Position numbers and translations under genes: made by a program
The notes under the pieces: generated by a model
What the model saw: the letters and a program-made list of their open reading frames with translations, nothing else
Database searches by the model: none
What the model was told of the DNA's origin: nothing
Part shown: positions 1 to 12,237 of the stretch, in pieces
Layout of the letters: every line of letters begins with the position of its first letter
Numbering within the stretch: the stretch's first letter is position 1
Assembly (NCBI GenBank): GCA_021234155.1
Contig: JAJEKV010000005.1
Span: 746,001 to 810,000, forward strand
Source: Isoetes taiwanensis
Taxonomy: Eukaryota > Streptophyta > Lycopodiopsida > Isoetales > Isoetaceae
Direction: 5' to 3'
DNA length: 64,000 bases

Positions 1-129
1 GATCCTCGAGGCGATCGATGCCAGCTCCTCCAAGATCGTGCATGCACTCACGGGGGAAGCTCTTTGCACTAGGCTATGCCACGCTGAAGCGCCATGGCGC
101 GGAGTTTGAGTCTTTGAAGAAGGTTCCTG

Positions 130-425
130 TGGTGTTAGGGCCAGGAAAGAGGTCTAGGGTTAGGGTTTAGGTTAATATAGGTTAGGGTCCACATGGGATG
201 ACCGCGTGGCTCCACGTGGCTCAATGGGACATGGCCATGTGATTTGCCCAATAGGGTAAGGCCATGTGGAAATGGGCCTTATCCCAAGGATATCTAAGTT
301 ATATACATAACTTAGATATGCACCCATGCCACTTCCTAAGGTGTACAAGGCTACGAAGTAGACTTGTATAGTGACGGACTCAGAAATATACATATTTATA
401 GCGTATATTTCCCTGGAACGTCACA
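130..425 (-). repeat. 3' LTR of the degraded Ty3/gypsy element (lower boundary uncertain)
   Basis: Read on the minus strand, a polypurine tract (A plus a run of seven G, then AGAA, about 426-440) is followed by TGTGACG. This is the usual junction between a 3' polypurine tract and an LTR starting in TG. The segment contains a near-perfect hairpin at 290-319 (13-bp arms ATATCTAAGTTAT, 4-base loop). The end near 130 is a guess: the minus-strand sequence there ends ...CACCACA, but I found no second LTR to compare with. Positions 1-129 are not classified. Confidence 0.55.
290..319. repeat. 13-bp-arm hairpin inside the gypsy LTR
   Basis: Arms 290-302 (ATATCTAAGTTAT) and 307-319 are perfect reverse complements around the loop ATAC. 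It lies inside the probable LTR and is probably part of the element. Confidence 0.7.
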
Positions 426-1289
426 TTCTCCCCCCCTTAGGACAATGTTGTCCTCAGCATTGTGCTAAGGTGACTCCCTACAAAACAACATAAGTATACA
501 ACTTCAATTTAACTGAAATGATCAACTTTCTATTAATAGTTAACGTGTAATATAGGCTATATTTGTACTTATACAAAATTATATAGCCTTAACAAGTCAA
601 AACATTATCACAAAAGTTATTAGGGTTCATAATTTAAGTCTAAATCATGGCGCCCTATCTCCACGTAATGCGCTCCTCCTCTATCCCCTCTCACTGGCCT
701 GCACGAGTAGCACATTACGTTAGTTAATAAGTTTGTGGTTTTAGGGGACCACCCCCCTAATTACCTCCTTGAGCCGAACTACTAGCTCAAGGTTACCCTA
801 CTACCTTGCACTCGATTATGGCTCCATAAAGATTTGAGCTTAAGGACCATTTAAGATGATCCTATCATTGCCCATGATCAAGTGCTACCTTGTACTTTCG
901 ATTCACGTGGTCAAGTACTCCCCGGTGCCTCATGCCCCGAGGGTTTTAAAGCTAGGGAGCGTCTCCGCGATCCCATCATCGTTATATGATCACTTATACC
1001 TCACCATGACCCCCCCTATGGTCAAGTCGCATGCCCGCGCCGTGGCATAGAGATCATCGGCGGATGTCTCATTTGCCCACCATGCCTAACTTCCTCTCAC
1101 ATATGACCCTCCCCGGTCATGCGCACCCTTGGTGCATGTTGGCCCTAGAGAATGCCTTTGGGGCGTATCCCATCATCGCCTACGCCCAGATTCGGCACAT
1201 GCACCTTCGGACAGAATGCATGTGCATTACTCGATAACTAAGAGCACACTAAGCTAAGCACACAGCAGAGTCGGGCGACAAGCTCGGAG

Positions 1290-2640
1290 ATGACTCACCC
1301 ATCGAACTCCCTCATGAAGTCCGGGTATTGCTTCTCTAAATCTTGCTTCAATACCTACGTTGCATCTTCACGGGCAAGTGCTTCTACTTGACCAAATATT
1401 GGAGGGCGCTGGACCTCTGGTCTTCTTGAATGCCTTATCAAGAAGTAATTCGGGCACAATTTCAACTTGTTCCTCCATCATTTCCAACGGGGTTGGAGTT
1501 TCTAAAACCTCATCGGGATTTGGGTTGTGCCTTTTTTAAGAGGCTCACATGGAAGACCTTATGGACTTTGAGGTCTTGGCCAGGAGATCTAGCTTATGCA
1601 GGCACAGGTGCCCACCGCTCCAAGATCTTAAAGGGACCACGCCCACCTAGGAACAAGCTTCTTGCGGTTCCTATCGAAGCTTGAAGCACTTCACCTTAAT
1701 CTTCAACCACACCTTTGTCGTCTACCTTGAATTCCCTTACGGTCACAGTAATGCATCGGCTACACTCTTTTTGCCGACTTAAATGCTAATAAATACTCCT
1801 TTACCTCTTCAACCCGATTCTTTGCATATCGATAGCATTTCTTTGGGAGACTTCTACCTTGACAGCGGGTTGTGCCATGTATCGAAGTCGGGAATCTTTG
1901 GTACCCATAATTAATCATGAAATGAGACATGCTGCGGCGATTCTTACCGTCTTTGTTGTAAATGCGAACTCCACTAAGTGGATGAAATCATCCCGCTTAG
2001 ACTGTTTATTCAAACATAATTCCTTAGCATGTCTTCAATGATTACATTTGGTGCATTGCATTAAATGACCATCCCTTTGAGGATGATAGGCGTGCTCATG
2101 GAGAGCTTAGTGCGGATGGTCTTGAACAAATCTTGCGGGAATGCACTCATAAATTTGGAGTCTCTATCAGATTATCTCCGCGAGGCATGCCATGGAGTCT
2201 AAAAATCTCCTTTGTGAATAAGGCGGTGTTGTCTAGCGCCCGTGTCACATCGTAGTCGAAAAGTGTGCCATCTTGGACAACTTATCCACAAGCGCCATTA
2301 ATGCATCCTTTCCTCTTCACGGTTCTTGGGAGTCCCGAATGAAATCCATACTTATGACTTCTCATTTTGCACTTGGCACTGGCAATGGTTCCAAGGCTCC
2401 TGGAATTCGGAGTTGCTCTGCTGACATAGCTGACACTCCCGAATATATTTGGCTATCTGTTTCTTCATGCCTGGCCAGAAATAACTACTTCTTATCTTGA
2501 AATATGTCTTCATGAACCCTGCATGGCCGGCTATGGGACTGTTGTGTGTATCGTGAAGTATTAGCTTCCTTACTCCTGAAGATCCTGGTACACACAACTT
2601 ATTCTTATGATATTGCAGGTTACCTTCCTTTTTATAATGC
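1290..2640 (-). pseudogene. gypsy integrase, decayed
   Basis: At 2352-2597 the minus strand reads an integrase H2C2 zinc-binding domain (HDTHNSPIAGHAG ... FWPGMKKQIAKYIRECQLC). Below it, in shifting frames, pieces of the catalytic core can be followed (a DRDSKFMSAFPQDLFKTI-like stretch near 2100-2190). Near 1300-1430 there is an EDATxxxxxDLEKQYPDF-like stretch typical of the C-terminal chromodomain region of plant gypsy elements. Frameshifts and stops throughout rule out a working enzyme. Confidence 0.75.
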
Positions 2641-2706
2641 TTGAAGGTCTCTCTTTCCTTATCTGTTCTTGCCTCTTTAGAGAGGCTTGCCTATACCTCC
2701 TTAAAG

Positions 2707-3309
2707 TCACCGTCTGATGCAACGTTTCTTCAATCCTCTTGCCATACTCACTTGAAAGAGTCGATATGGCATTGCAATGGGTTCTTGTCTCGAATGGCCT
2801 CCTGAAGCGTCCGCGACTACATTCAACTTGCCAGGCTTGTAGACTATTTCGACATCGTACTCTTCAAGAAACTCCATCCACCTCCTTTGTCTTAGATTGA
2901 GGAGTGGTTGCGTGAAGATGTACTGGAGACTTTGGTGATCTGTATCTAATTGAAACTTTCTTCCCAACAAATAGTATCTCCAGATCCTCAAGGCCCTTAC
3001 AATGGCCAAAAGCTCTTGGTCATGAGTCGGGTAGCGTTGCTCTGTATCATTCATCTTCTTGGAGTCGTATGCGACTACCCTTCCTTCTTGCATGAGGACT
3101 GCTCCCGTTGCTAGCTTGCTAGCATCTATCGCCACTAGCTTATCCTTGCTTGGATCCGGTAGGATGAGGACCAGTGCTGTGGTTAGTGCTTCTTTGAGCT
3201 TCTCAAAGGAGGCTTGGACATTCTCGAGCCAATGCTTTGTCCAATCCTTCACCTTCTTATCTTTGGTGAGGTCCGATAGAGGGGATGCCCACTTGGCGAA
3301 GTCCTTCAC
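2707..3309 (-). pseudogene. gypsy RNase H region
   Basis: A 200-residue open segment matches the RT thumb and RNase H of Ty3/gypsy polyproteins: VAIDASKLATGAVLMQ, VAYDSKKMNDTEQRYPTHDQE, LDTDHQSLQYIF, RRWMEFLEEYDVEI and KPGKLNVVADA can be read. It follows the RT segment almost directly, separated by a frame break near 3310. It is part of the dead element and not an independent gene. Confidence 0.85.
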
Positions 3310-3315
3310 AAACTT

Positions 3316-3813
3316 TCAATAATACCCTGCCAAGCCGAGGAAGCTTCTTTCTTCGCCCACATTCCTTGGTGCCGGCCAATCCACTATGGCTTTAATCTTT
3401 GCTGGATCAGTGGAGATCCCTTCAGATGACACCACATGACCCAAATACCCCACTTGGCCTGTTGCAAAGTGGCAATTAGAAAGCTTACCGTACAATCGAT
3501 GCCGCCTTAGCTTCTCCAAATTCCTTCTCAAGTGCTGACAATGCTCTTCTATGGTCTTGCTGTAGACTAGGATGTCATCGAAAAATATGATGATAAATTC
3601 ATCTAAGAATTCTCTGAAGATATCGTTCATCAAGCGCATGAAGGTTGCTGGGGCGTTCGATAAGCCGAAAGGCATTACCGTGAATTCATAGTGCCTATAC
3701 CGCGTTTTGAAGGCGATTTTGTGGATGTCTTCTTCTTTGATCCTTATTTGATGGTAGCCCGACCTTAGGTCAATCTTGGAGAAGACTTTTGCTCCCTGGA
3801 GCTGGTCCATCAA
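3316..3813 (-). pseudogene. gypsy reverse transcriptase core
   Basis: The open segment covers the palm of the reverse transcriptase: [32 protein letters not shown] and a catalytic motif FFDDILVYS (one residue off the usual YIDD/FLDD pattern), then [12 protein letters not shown] and FLGLAGYY. The preceding part of the polymerase lies in 3865-4620 and is separated from it by a frame break near 3820-3860. Confidence 0.88.
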
Positions 3814-3864
3814 ATCATCCGCCCTTGGCAGAGCATATTTATTCTTTATTGTTTGCTTGTTAAG

Positions 3865-4620
3865 CTAACGATAATCAATGCACATCTTTAGACTTCCGTC
3901 TTTCTTCTTGACGAAAAGGATGGGTGCTCTAAGAGGAGACACGCTTGCTCTTATGAACCCGAGCTCAAGCAGTTCTTCCAACTGCTTTTTGAGCTCTACC
4001 AGCTCTGGAGTGCTCATCCTATAAGGTGCCTTGCTGGTAGGCTTAGCATCTGGAGCTAGTGTAATTTCACACTCTACACCCCTATAAGGTGGTAGCTGAT
4101 GAATTTCATCCGTGAATACATCATTAAACTCCTTAATGAGCCTTGCTATTGGCTTAGGCAACTGATTTCCACTTAACTCACTTCCCTTTGCTTTACTTGG
4201 GTCAACTGCCTCTAGTCTCAAGATGTAATCCACCCTATTTCTTATTACGCTTTTCCTCAATTGCTTCATAGAGATACATTGCATAGCTGAAGTTACCTTC
4301 TTACCTTTTACTATGTATCGATTGCCCTCCAGTGCCGTCATAGAGATTTCGTTGTAGTCGCAATCTATCATAGCTTTTGCTGGTCTTAGGAACTCCATTC
4401 CTACTATGAGGTCATATTTCCCAATGTCCATGACTTCGGCGCCCATCAGCCACTTGTTTCCACTAAGATCTATGTCAAAACTGATTCTCCTCCCCTTAAT
4501 GTGGCGAATGGCGCCGCTTGCCATGCTAACTGGCCTTGGCTTGGACTTCAAGATCTTATTCTTCATGAGAGCAGCAAGCCTTGGAGAGGCAAAGTTGTGA
4601 GAACCACCTGTATCTATCAA
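3865..4620 (-). pseudogene. gypsy aspartic protease and start of reverse transcriptase
   Basis: The segment starts at the retropepsin active-site motif (IDTGGSHNF; D-T-G present). It continues through a protease-like fold (GMEFLRPAKAMIDCDYNEI) and reaches the RT N-terminus (PPYRGVECEITLAPDA, APYRMSTPELVELKKQLEELL, RAPILFVKKKDGSLKMCIDYR). This linear order is standard for gypsy Pol. Confidence 0.87.
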
Positions 4621-4821
4621 GACTATATATGGCTTGCTATCTACAATTCCTTCCCCTAAGATTCTTGTAGGCGATTCTTAACCTCCCACGACTCAATGGC
4701 TTTTTTTGCATAAATTTTACACTCACCTTCTATGAAGTCTTGGGGTTCTGTTGATGCATTCTTCTTCATCTCCCTCACCGGTGATTCCCAATCGGCAAGT
4801 TCAGCTAGTGCGCTTGCATGA

Positions 4822-5340
4822 CTAAGGGGTAATTGTCGCGTTCGATTGCCACAGTTGGGGCCGCAGAAAACACAATTTCTTCTCTATGCATTCCGTCTTT
4901 TCTTCTTTGGGATCTTTGTCTAGGAGAAATTTAATTGACTTGCCTCCTGATCCTTCACGTGGCTGCGGTTTCAAAAGACTTCCCACGAGCTTTTCCTTGA
5001 TCTTGGCCTCTGGCGTAGAGGCCGCATGTCTGGTTGATCTTGCCTGTAGTCTTCCCTTTGAATGGTAAAATTTTTTACGCCACGGAGTTCTTGGTGCCTC
5101 CTCCAAACTCAAAGCCTTATCCTCAGCCTCCCCGACTATCCTTGGGTTGATTGCCCAAACCAACCTCTTAATGTTGCTGTTCAGCCCTTCAATATATCCA
5201 TCCACTGCTTGTCTTTCCGTGATCCTAGGGACGTTGAGTCTCAACCTCATGAGCTCTTGATTATTGCCAGCTACGGATAAGTTGCCCCGATCGGCACTGT
5301 AAAAGCTGTTGTATCGCCTACTCATGTGGGATCTCGGCAT
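4822..5340 (-). pseudogene. gypsy gag fragment
   Basis: The minus-strand frame reads a retrotransposon gag-like segment (LMRLRLNVPRITERQAVDGY, EGLNSNIKRLVW) followed by a basic region. In a shifted frame there is a CCHC-like zinc-knuckle remnant (FCGPNCGN) near 4850. The 5' part of gag, the primer-binding site and the 5' LTR are not recognisable. Confidence 0.6.
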
Positions 5341-5529
5341 ATAGTGCTTATGGAATGCCTTGCTGAAAGTCCTAAACTTGCAATTGTTTCTTCTCAGCTT
5401 GTTGGACTTTGCGTATCCTTTCTACCATATTCTGGTTGGCCCTATCAAGTTTGCCATTGCCACTTTACCTATGTCCTTATCCTTCATTCCATAAGAGTTT
5501 TCGAATTCTTTACCTTGAACATGTCCTAG

Positions 5530-8500
5530 CTTGACTATGCGGCAATATCCTCATTCATCATGTGAGCAAGCAAAATAGACTACTATTATGGGAAGCCAAA
5601 AACCAAGTCGGTTTTGATATTGAGGTACAAGCTAGACTAGACAGTGATTCAAAATTTCTTCATAAACTTGTATGACAACAAAATTTATTTTCATGAAATG
5701 TAATGGACGAGGTTAACTTTGTTATTATTTTTAGATGGTTAAAGTAATATGAAATCCTACTTCATGCTATCAACATAGGAAATTGAAAGATTGGGGAGAA
5801 TGACTTGATGTCAAATTTATTGGCTAAGATGCTTACCATGATAAGCATTTTCATCTCACAACTTGAAGGAACAACAAAAGTATTTATTTAATAACAATAT
5901 TAACACTGTTGTATTCAAACTTTAAGCTTAATAAGTAGAATATCTTAGGAGGACAATTTTTGAACATTAACTTATAACGAACAAAGACATAATTTTAAAT
6001 ACAATTGAAAAGCCCAGCAACGCTGGGCACTTTTTCTAGTCAAATATATTTTTCAAAAAAAAAAAAGCACACAAAATAACATCAAATTTTTACAACCTGT
6101 AGTAACCAATCAGTTTATCAGGCCTATGCAATTTTCTTAAACACTATTGAGTTTCGTGTACAACATGATGTTCTTTCGAGGCACAAAAACTACTCGGATA
6201 ATAATTAGCTTCAACAAGTACTCTAGCGCATATGGAAATTCGTTATATGAAGTTACTGTGAACATTATTTATGCAGTTGGAAAAGCCTCTGGAAATTGCT
6301 GCGCCTCAATGGAACACAATTCAAAATTCGCTTTGCGAAGAATAATATGGCTGCAAGGAATGCCAAAACTTTAGTAGAAGGTATTAAATAACAGAAAACA
6401 AGTCAATTACTGAGTCCTCTTGTTCCAGTTCCTTTTGCGAACCATGTAGCATGTGACCTGGTAAAATTGTTACAACTACAAATGCCTTCAATCATGTTTG
6501 CTATACTATGGCTATATGACATACTAGAGCTATTTTGAAATGCATCAAAGCATGACTGGAGAAAAAAAAGCACCATCATGGATTGATAGAATAAGGTTCT
6601 CATAACCAAAATCACCTGGCATACAACAATTATTTATGGACTACATGGCCAGAGCATGCATTAAGCATGCATTAAGATGTGTCAAAACGTAAATTGAAAA
6701 GGAGACATGAGAAACACCCGTTTATATGCAATTTTTTGTTTGTTCAAATGGGCAGATCAATCATGTAAAATGTATCAAAGTATAACTTAAAATATAAAGC
6801 ATAACATCGAAGAAAAAGGATTTTATGCACAAAGGATTCATCCGGTGTCAAATCATGGTGTTGGGAAAGAAGGGTTGACATGCCTAAAGCCTTTTGCTAA
6901 AGATATAGACTCTAAAGAAACTTGGAGTTAGATTTTATACGATGATAGGAAGTGGAGGCATGTGGAGGCCTGTGGAAGCCTGAAATATTCTAGAGAATAT
7001 GACAGACGTTCCATGCGACATATGAAATTATTAAAATTCTCCATGAGACACACAATTTAAAAGCAAATTAGAAATGTCAGAAAAAGAATAAAAATGATGT
7101 ATAAGTCTTTCAACAAAACTAGTTATACAAAATGAAACGTGAACATGGACCTCAAGAAAACCTTTTACCCCCAAACACTAGAGCACGGATCAGAGTGGAA
7201 AACCAACTGGATAATAAATTAATATATCTGGATAATACACTCAGGCAGAAATGGCATAGCCAAAGTAGAGAATAAAGGAACCACATTTTACCAATTTCCT
7301 TTTGAAAAGGTCAGGAAGATGGTTTCCTCCTTGTATTCTCAGTTTGAATGGCATGGCTTGAACCCCGCTGCCTTCAATAACTGTAGAACTTACAATAGGG
7401 GCCCTGCTTTAACAGATCTTACCTTGAACTTTGTATCTATGCCTGATTTGCAAAATGCACATGAAACCTACTTACTGCATTCAAAGCCTTCACCCTATAT
7501 GCCTAAATGAATCATTATAAGAATAAACCAAACCTTTTGGGTTTAAGCCCCCTCACCAAAGTAGAGATGGAACTTTGCAAAGAAAGATGGATTAGTTTCA
7601 GGCTTTTTTATTTGAATGCCCCACAAAAGCAGAAATGTTTATTGCACAGAGCTTGTTGGCAGAGAAAAGCATGCAGAGCCCAGATCTAATGCATTGTTTG
7701 TTGGAAACAAAAGACGAACTGAAGCATGTTCTGAAGGCAAAATCGGAAGGTGAAATATGTAGCTCTCAGCCTTGCAGATATAAACTGCCTCCGTCCCTCT
7801 CTCCCTCCCTCGAGTATAAATATCATCATATAAACCTATCAAGGCTGAGATGAATTAGGAGGCTGTGATTAGGAGGCATCATTCAATCACGATCAATATT
7901 CCAAACCAGATATGCTGCTATTTCAAGAAGAATAAGAGACTTGAAAATAGAGAAGCATTATTCAATTACCTAATCACCTCACAGGTGAGTTATTTCTTGT
8001 TGAAAAATGAGGAAATTAATGAATCCAAAGAAATGCTTCCAACAGTACAGGCATGCTATATGTCGTCCAAATAGTGTTGAGGACATCGAAAGTGATCCTC
8101 CTTCATAGGTTCCGATCAAGCAAGATTCTGCCCTAAGCTTAACAGCTATGCCGCCCTTGAATAGCTGCAAACCCTAAGCTCAACAGCTCTGCTAAACAAT
8201 AAACTTCAAAAAAAGGATGTCAAGAAATGCCCGGCCATACTGCATGCTTCAAAAATATCAATCGAACTGTTTGCTCTAAAAAAAACGAACGGTATAGGGT
8301 GTTGAAAATGAAAATGATCTCTGAAGACTGCATGAGGATGAAGCAAAATGGCACACGTTTGTATTCTCAAAAGAGAAACTTTGCTATTCTGAGTCCGGAT
8401 AGCTTTTTGCCCAAAATAGCATCTAAGGAAAAAACTTACCTGGATTATTTTTCATAGCCGAATACTCATTTTCCAAACTCGCTTACCACAAAGAACTCTT

Positions 8501-9078
8501 CAACCTGCAAAAAAAGAAAGAGAAAAAATAAAATCATACGCTTCAAGCTCCACAGAAGGAGCCAGAGGGGAAAAAAATAAACTTGAAATCCAACTGGGGA
8601 TTCCTAAACAATCGCCTAAACTTGATTTAGGCACAAAACTCTTTCAGATTTACAATGAAATGAAAAAAATGAAAGAATCGGAAAGCCTTGGAAATTTTGC
8701 TACCTGATGCCGGATGAAGCTGGTAATGCCTGAGCCTTCCTCGGTTCGTTTTGCTTCTGTCATTTTAACCCTTGGCAAGAAATTATGGAGGCGAATAATG
8801 AGAGTCGTAGGAGGAGAGTCAATCCTGTAACGGTGGGCTCTGGCATTACCGATCACTCCATAACAAAATTTGGTGAAGAGGAGGAATGGCCGAAAATTAT
8901 TTTTGTGCCTCACGCTGCTCACGCTTTTTTTGACGTTACACTGGCATAAGCGAGAAAGAGCAAAAACTTTTTAAGTAAGTAGATGGACTATTTATGGCCT
9001 TTTCACACAATTGTCTTATTTTTAGAAGTTTTTAGAAGTGTCCAATGAGAGGATGCCACTTAAGCAGAAGAGGGTGAA
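5530..9078. other. gene-poor interval
   Basis: No gene I can support on either strand: open frames are short, without recognisable motifs or codon structure. A 7-bp-stem hairpin followed by T5 at 6012-6035 is discussed under rejected items. A minus-strand frame at 8650-8922 ends at a plausible GT splice donor and might be an untranslated or first exon, but nothing downstream supports it. Confidence 0.5.
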
Positions 9079-9306
9079 GTTGTTTTCACACTATTAAAAA
9101 TAAGACATGTCTTATTTAGGTTTGGATAGGTTCGGTAAGTGAAATGGAGTCTTATTTTATACCGGGGACTTCCCCCGCAATAAAATAAGAACCATTTATT
9201 GACCAATCATATTCAAAATAAGAGGTGATTTTATTTAATGATGGTTTTCACACTAGTGTTTGTTAGTGTCTTATTTGTTTAGGACACCCTGTAGTGTGAA
9301 AACAAC
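9079..9306. mobile_element. MITE-like inverted-repeat element
   Basis: Left end GTTGTTTTCACACTA and right end TAGTGTGAAAACAAC are perfect 15-bp inverted repeats. AATAAGACA / TGTCTTATT follows them inward on both sides. The 228-bp interior has no coding potential. A diverged relative of the terminal sequence (TTTTCACACAATTGTCTTA) lies just upstream near 9000, suggesting nested or older copies. No clear target duplication was found. Confidence 0.65.
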
Positions 9307-9309
9307 TTA

Positions 9310-11130
9310 TATTTGCATGTCCTTTTTTTTGCTTTGAATTCACAAATGATGTCTTATATAAAAGGGGACAGCCATATTTTAAGACATTGTATGAAAAGTG
9401 TAAGTATACGTCGACAGACACTCAAAGTAGCCCTTAACTTGTTAGTTTTTGTGCTTTGATATCATCCTTTAGATAGACAATCCCCCTAACCAACTAATGT
9501 AATTATATAGAATGTGGTATATGTGAACTATATTCTAAAGAATTGATTAAGATGGTGATGTTCTTGACTTTTAAATGAGAGGTTATATGGGCCAATAATT
9601 GGCATCGACTTAGCGGTCTATCTTGATCTTCTGTAGTCATAGCTTTTCATATTTTTCCTTGGTTCATCTTGCATTGCATTATGGTGTTTGAAGTTCATCC
9701 TCACAGCAGAAATCTAGATATCAAACATGGAAAACATTTGATGATAACTTGGAATTAACACAAATAGTTTTAGCCAAACCTAGCAACAGATATTTTTTAT
9801 CGATTGAGCAGCTCATGAAATACTAGTATCTTAAAAATAAAGAAGTTATTGATTTAAAATGGACCTGTGGACCAATAATAGTCTTAGATACAGAAACCTT
9901 TCTTGATTTATAATGATCATACCTTTTGCTTTTTTTCTTTACTTGTTTCTACATTGGTCTCATATCCATACAAGCATTCATATATGATTTTTTTAATGAC
10001 ATACCCTTTTAATAAATTTTCTTCAAATTTAACAAAATAAACATCAATTAAAAGTCACTTAAAATTGTTACTATAAGTCAAAGCTGAACCTTCAAATTAC
10101 AGGCCAACAAATATTTTTTATGCATGAAGTGATTAGTCAACTACTTATATACCAATTTTGAAGTAAAAAACCCATTTTCATGCAAAAATTGTAGAATTCG
10201 AATTGAAACAGCCTTATGGGAATCATTATTGGTCCACAGAAGATAGAAAACTAGTTTGACCCTGTCATGTTTGACTGGCTATACGTTCCTTCCTAGACTT
10301 CGGATTGGAACAAGGTGTTTTGTGTATTCATCCTTATCTCGTATAGAAAAATACCATTATAATGAAAAAAAAATAAAAAATAAAATCTTTTATTGAGACA
10401 ATTTTACATTATGTAAACATGAAGCAAACTGGACTTGACCCCTTGATTCACCTAAGTATAACTTTCAATTTTGGGAGCATATGCATTTTTAACTATTTTT
10501 TATGTGCAACATGATTGCCATATATTAGCAGTAGGAAGGGTTTAACTGAATTTCATGCTATTGATTTTATATGCATTTTAGAGTGAACTATGCAAGTGAA
10601 CTATTTATGGTCCATCAAGGGACAACTCTAGTGTTAAACTATAAAAGTAATCTTGATAGACATTGCTCTCACCTGCTCTCATATATCCGCGCCCATTATA
10701 TATGTTAACTTCTATTATGTAGCGCTGACTTTTCCCAGACAACAATCAAGCTATAAAAGCCCTTACCTTACATGTCAAACAAAACCTAAATTCGTACACT
10801 CGAAAAGTTGCTGGCATGCTCTCACGCATAATCCAATTAGCTCCTTTACTAACCCGAGCTAGAATACGTCGAGCCAATCTAAGCCATTCAAACCATCAAG
10901 ATTCCTTCCATCACTAGCAAGAGTCCCATGATGCAATCCCCAAGAGATGCTTACTTTCCTTGATAGATTGTGATGAAATTAATATCCTTTCAATATGTCC
11001 CTCAAATTACCCGATAAGAGAGCACAAGTATATGGGCAGTAACCCTGAGTTCTTAAGCATGCTATTGTACCTTTCTATCAAAAGATTATGTAATTTCAAG
11101 TGTGGCACCTCACATTGTTGTAACATTCCC
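9310..11130. other. AT-rich interval without recognisable genes
   Basis: Long AT-rich stretch with only short random open frames; I see no RNA gene, repeat array or domain in it. Confidence 0.5.
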
Positions 11131-11190
11131 TTCCACCTTAGCTTAGATATGTTAAAAAAACTATTCTATTCTATTCTATTCTATTCTTAT
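11130..11190 (+). repeat. LINE-like 3' tail with (CTATT)n microsatellite
   Basis: The stretch GTTAAAAAAACTATTCTATT followed by further CTATT units closely resembles the 3' end of the LINE copy at 35737-35930 (GTTAAAAAACTATTCTATTC). It is probably a severely 5'-truncated copy; only the tail can be recognised. Confidence 0.45.
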
Positions 11191-11466
11191 ACTTTTATGT
11201 TCCAATGCTATATCTAGTCTTTACTGCAAGAGTTGCTCCCTACCACCAAGGATATTGCTATTCTAATTAGCATTTGCAATGTGAACAAAATCTCTTTCCT
11301 ATTATACGTCCAACATAGCTCAAATTATTTTTCAAGCTACCTTGATCAAAAGTGTTTTAAGATCATTCTCTATTTACTCAATTCTTTGACTAGATCTGTG
11401 TGTTCTCAAAAGCACTTACTTTTGCCCTTGACAATTATGAGAATCTTTCAAATCCTCCAAATCCTA

Positions 11467-11908
11467 TGTAACATACCTAACCAGCATGCCCTTAACCAAC
11501 TGGGCAAAACCATAGATGTTTATGAGTAGTCGCTTCTATCCATTTATGCCGGTGTCTCTGGAACGCGACACCAAGATTTACTCGAGCGGTCTCACATGGG
11601 TCCATTACAATCTCTCCCACTAGAACTATGCTCGTTCTCGAGCATCGCAATACCATAGGCCACACCATCCCGTGGTGTCCAAGACTAAGTCATGACCTAT
11701 CGTCCAACGGTATTCCAGGTCATACTTGCCCCCATAGAGACTCGAACTCGAGCCATGCGCTGATATTAAATGTAACGTTCCTAACTGACATGCCCTTAAT
11801 CAACTGGGCAAAATCGTCTAGGTGTTTATGAGCTCTACCCATTTATGCCGGTGTCTCTGGATCGCAACACCAAGATCTACTCGAGCGATCTCCCATGGGT
11901 CTGTTACA
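11467..11908 (-). mobile_element. TRIM/SMART-type miniature LTR retrotransposon, complete
   Basis: Two direct repeats, 11467-11609 and 11771-11908 (143 and 138 bp, clearly similar with scattered substitutions and small indels), both start TGTAAC and end TTACA. They are flanked by the perfect 5-bp target duplication TCCTA (11462-11466 and 11909-11913). Read on the minus strand, the internal 161 bp starts with a sequence resembling the initiator-Met tRNA primer-binding site (ATATCAGCGCATGG near 11755-11768) and ends in a purine-rich tract (AGTGGGAGAGAT) before the second LTR. The element encodes nothing; its size fits a terminal-repeat retrotransposon in miniature mobilised in trans. Confidence 0.88.
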
Positions 11909-11997
11909 TCCTACTTCAGCTATAATATAACCTTAGATAGAAACATGCGTAAAAGACTGCTTACAAGAACATGCACAAAGTTTTAATCTCCAAATAG

Positions 11998-12033
11998 AAC
12001 AAGGTGACGGTGCAAACGCACTAATGACCTGTG
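11998..12033 (+). repeat. left terminal inverted repeat of element 1
   Basis: AACAAGGTGACGGTGCAAA then CGCACTAATGACCTG; pairs with 22041-22076 with two C/T differences over the first 34 bases. Preceded by the target duplication ATAG at 11994-11997. Confidence 0.92.
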
Positions 12034-12223
12034 GTGCAATTGCAGATTCCTTTTTCCAAAAAAACGTAAATTCGGCAGTTTTGACCATTAAAAAAAATAA
12101 CTATAAAAAAAAAGTTGCATTCCAAATATGGCCATTTTAAAAGCGGGCGACAGATTTTGTGTTAAGACACACTAAGAAAATGCACTTTCTTACGAAACAA
12201 AATACAAAGGGAAGGAAGGAAGT

Positions 12224-12237
12224 CTATGCGCGCATAG
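12224..12237. promoter_or_regulatory. element 1 palindrome CTATGCGCGCATAG (single copy)
   Basis: Exact self-complementary 14-mer about 130 bp beyond the end of the methylase frame and 226 bp from the left end of the element. Confidence 0.8.

Larger units (their letters stand above)
426..5520 (-). mobile_element. Ty3/gypsy retrotransposon remnant, minus strand
   Basis: Going from high to low coordinates the order is gag fragment, aspartic protease, reverse transcriptase, RNase H, zinc-binding integrase, integrase core and a chromodomain-like tail, followed by a polypurine tract and LTR. This order (RT before IN) defines Ty3/gypsy, and the chromodomain-like end suggests a chromovirus-type element. 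The frame is broken many times and I see no 5' LTR above 5520, so this is a 5'-truncated, non-functional copy. It is described here as a wreck only. Confidence 0.85.

Noticed and set aside
1-129. Open frame at the window start
   Set aside because: Truncated by the window edge and without a recognisable motif; left unclassified.
172-393. 73-residue minus-strand frame
   Set aside because: Lies inside the gypsy LTR and has no protein-like features.
6012-6040. GC hairpin (GCCCAGC/GCTGGGC) followed by T5, like a Rho-independent terminator
   Set aside because: The surroundings are plant nuclear DNA with no bacterial-type gene next to it; most likely chance.
7319-8457. Several open frames of 60-76 residues on both strands
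   Set aside because: Overlapping frames on both strands with no motif, splice logic or repetition; indistinguishable from chance.
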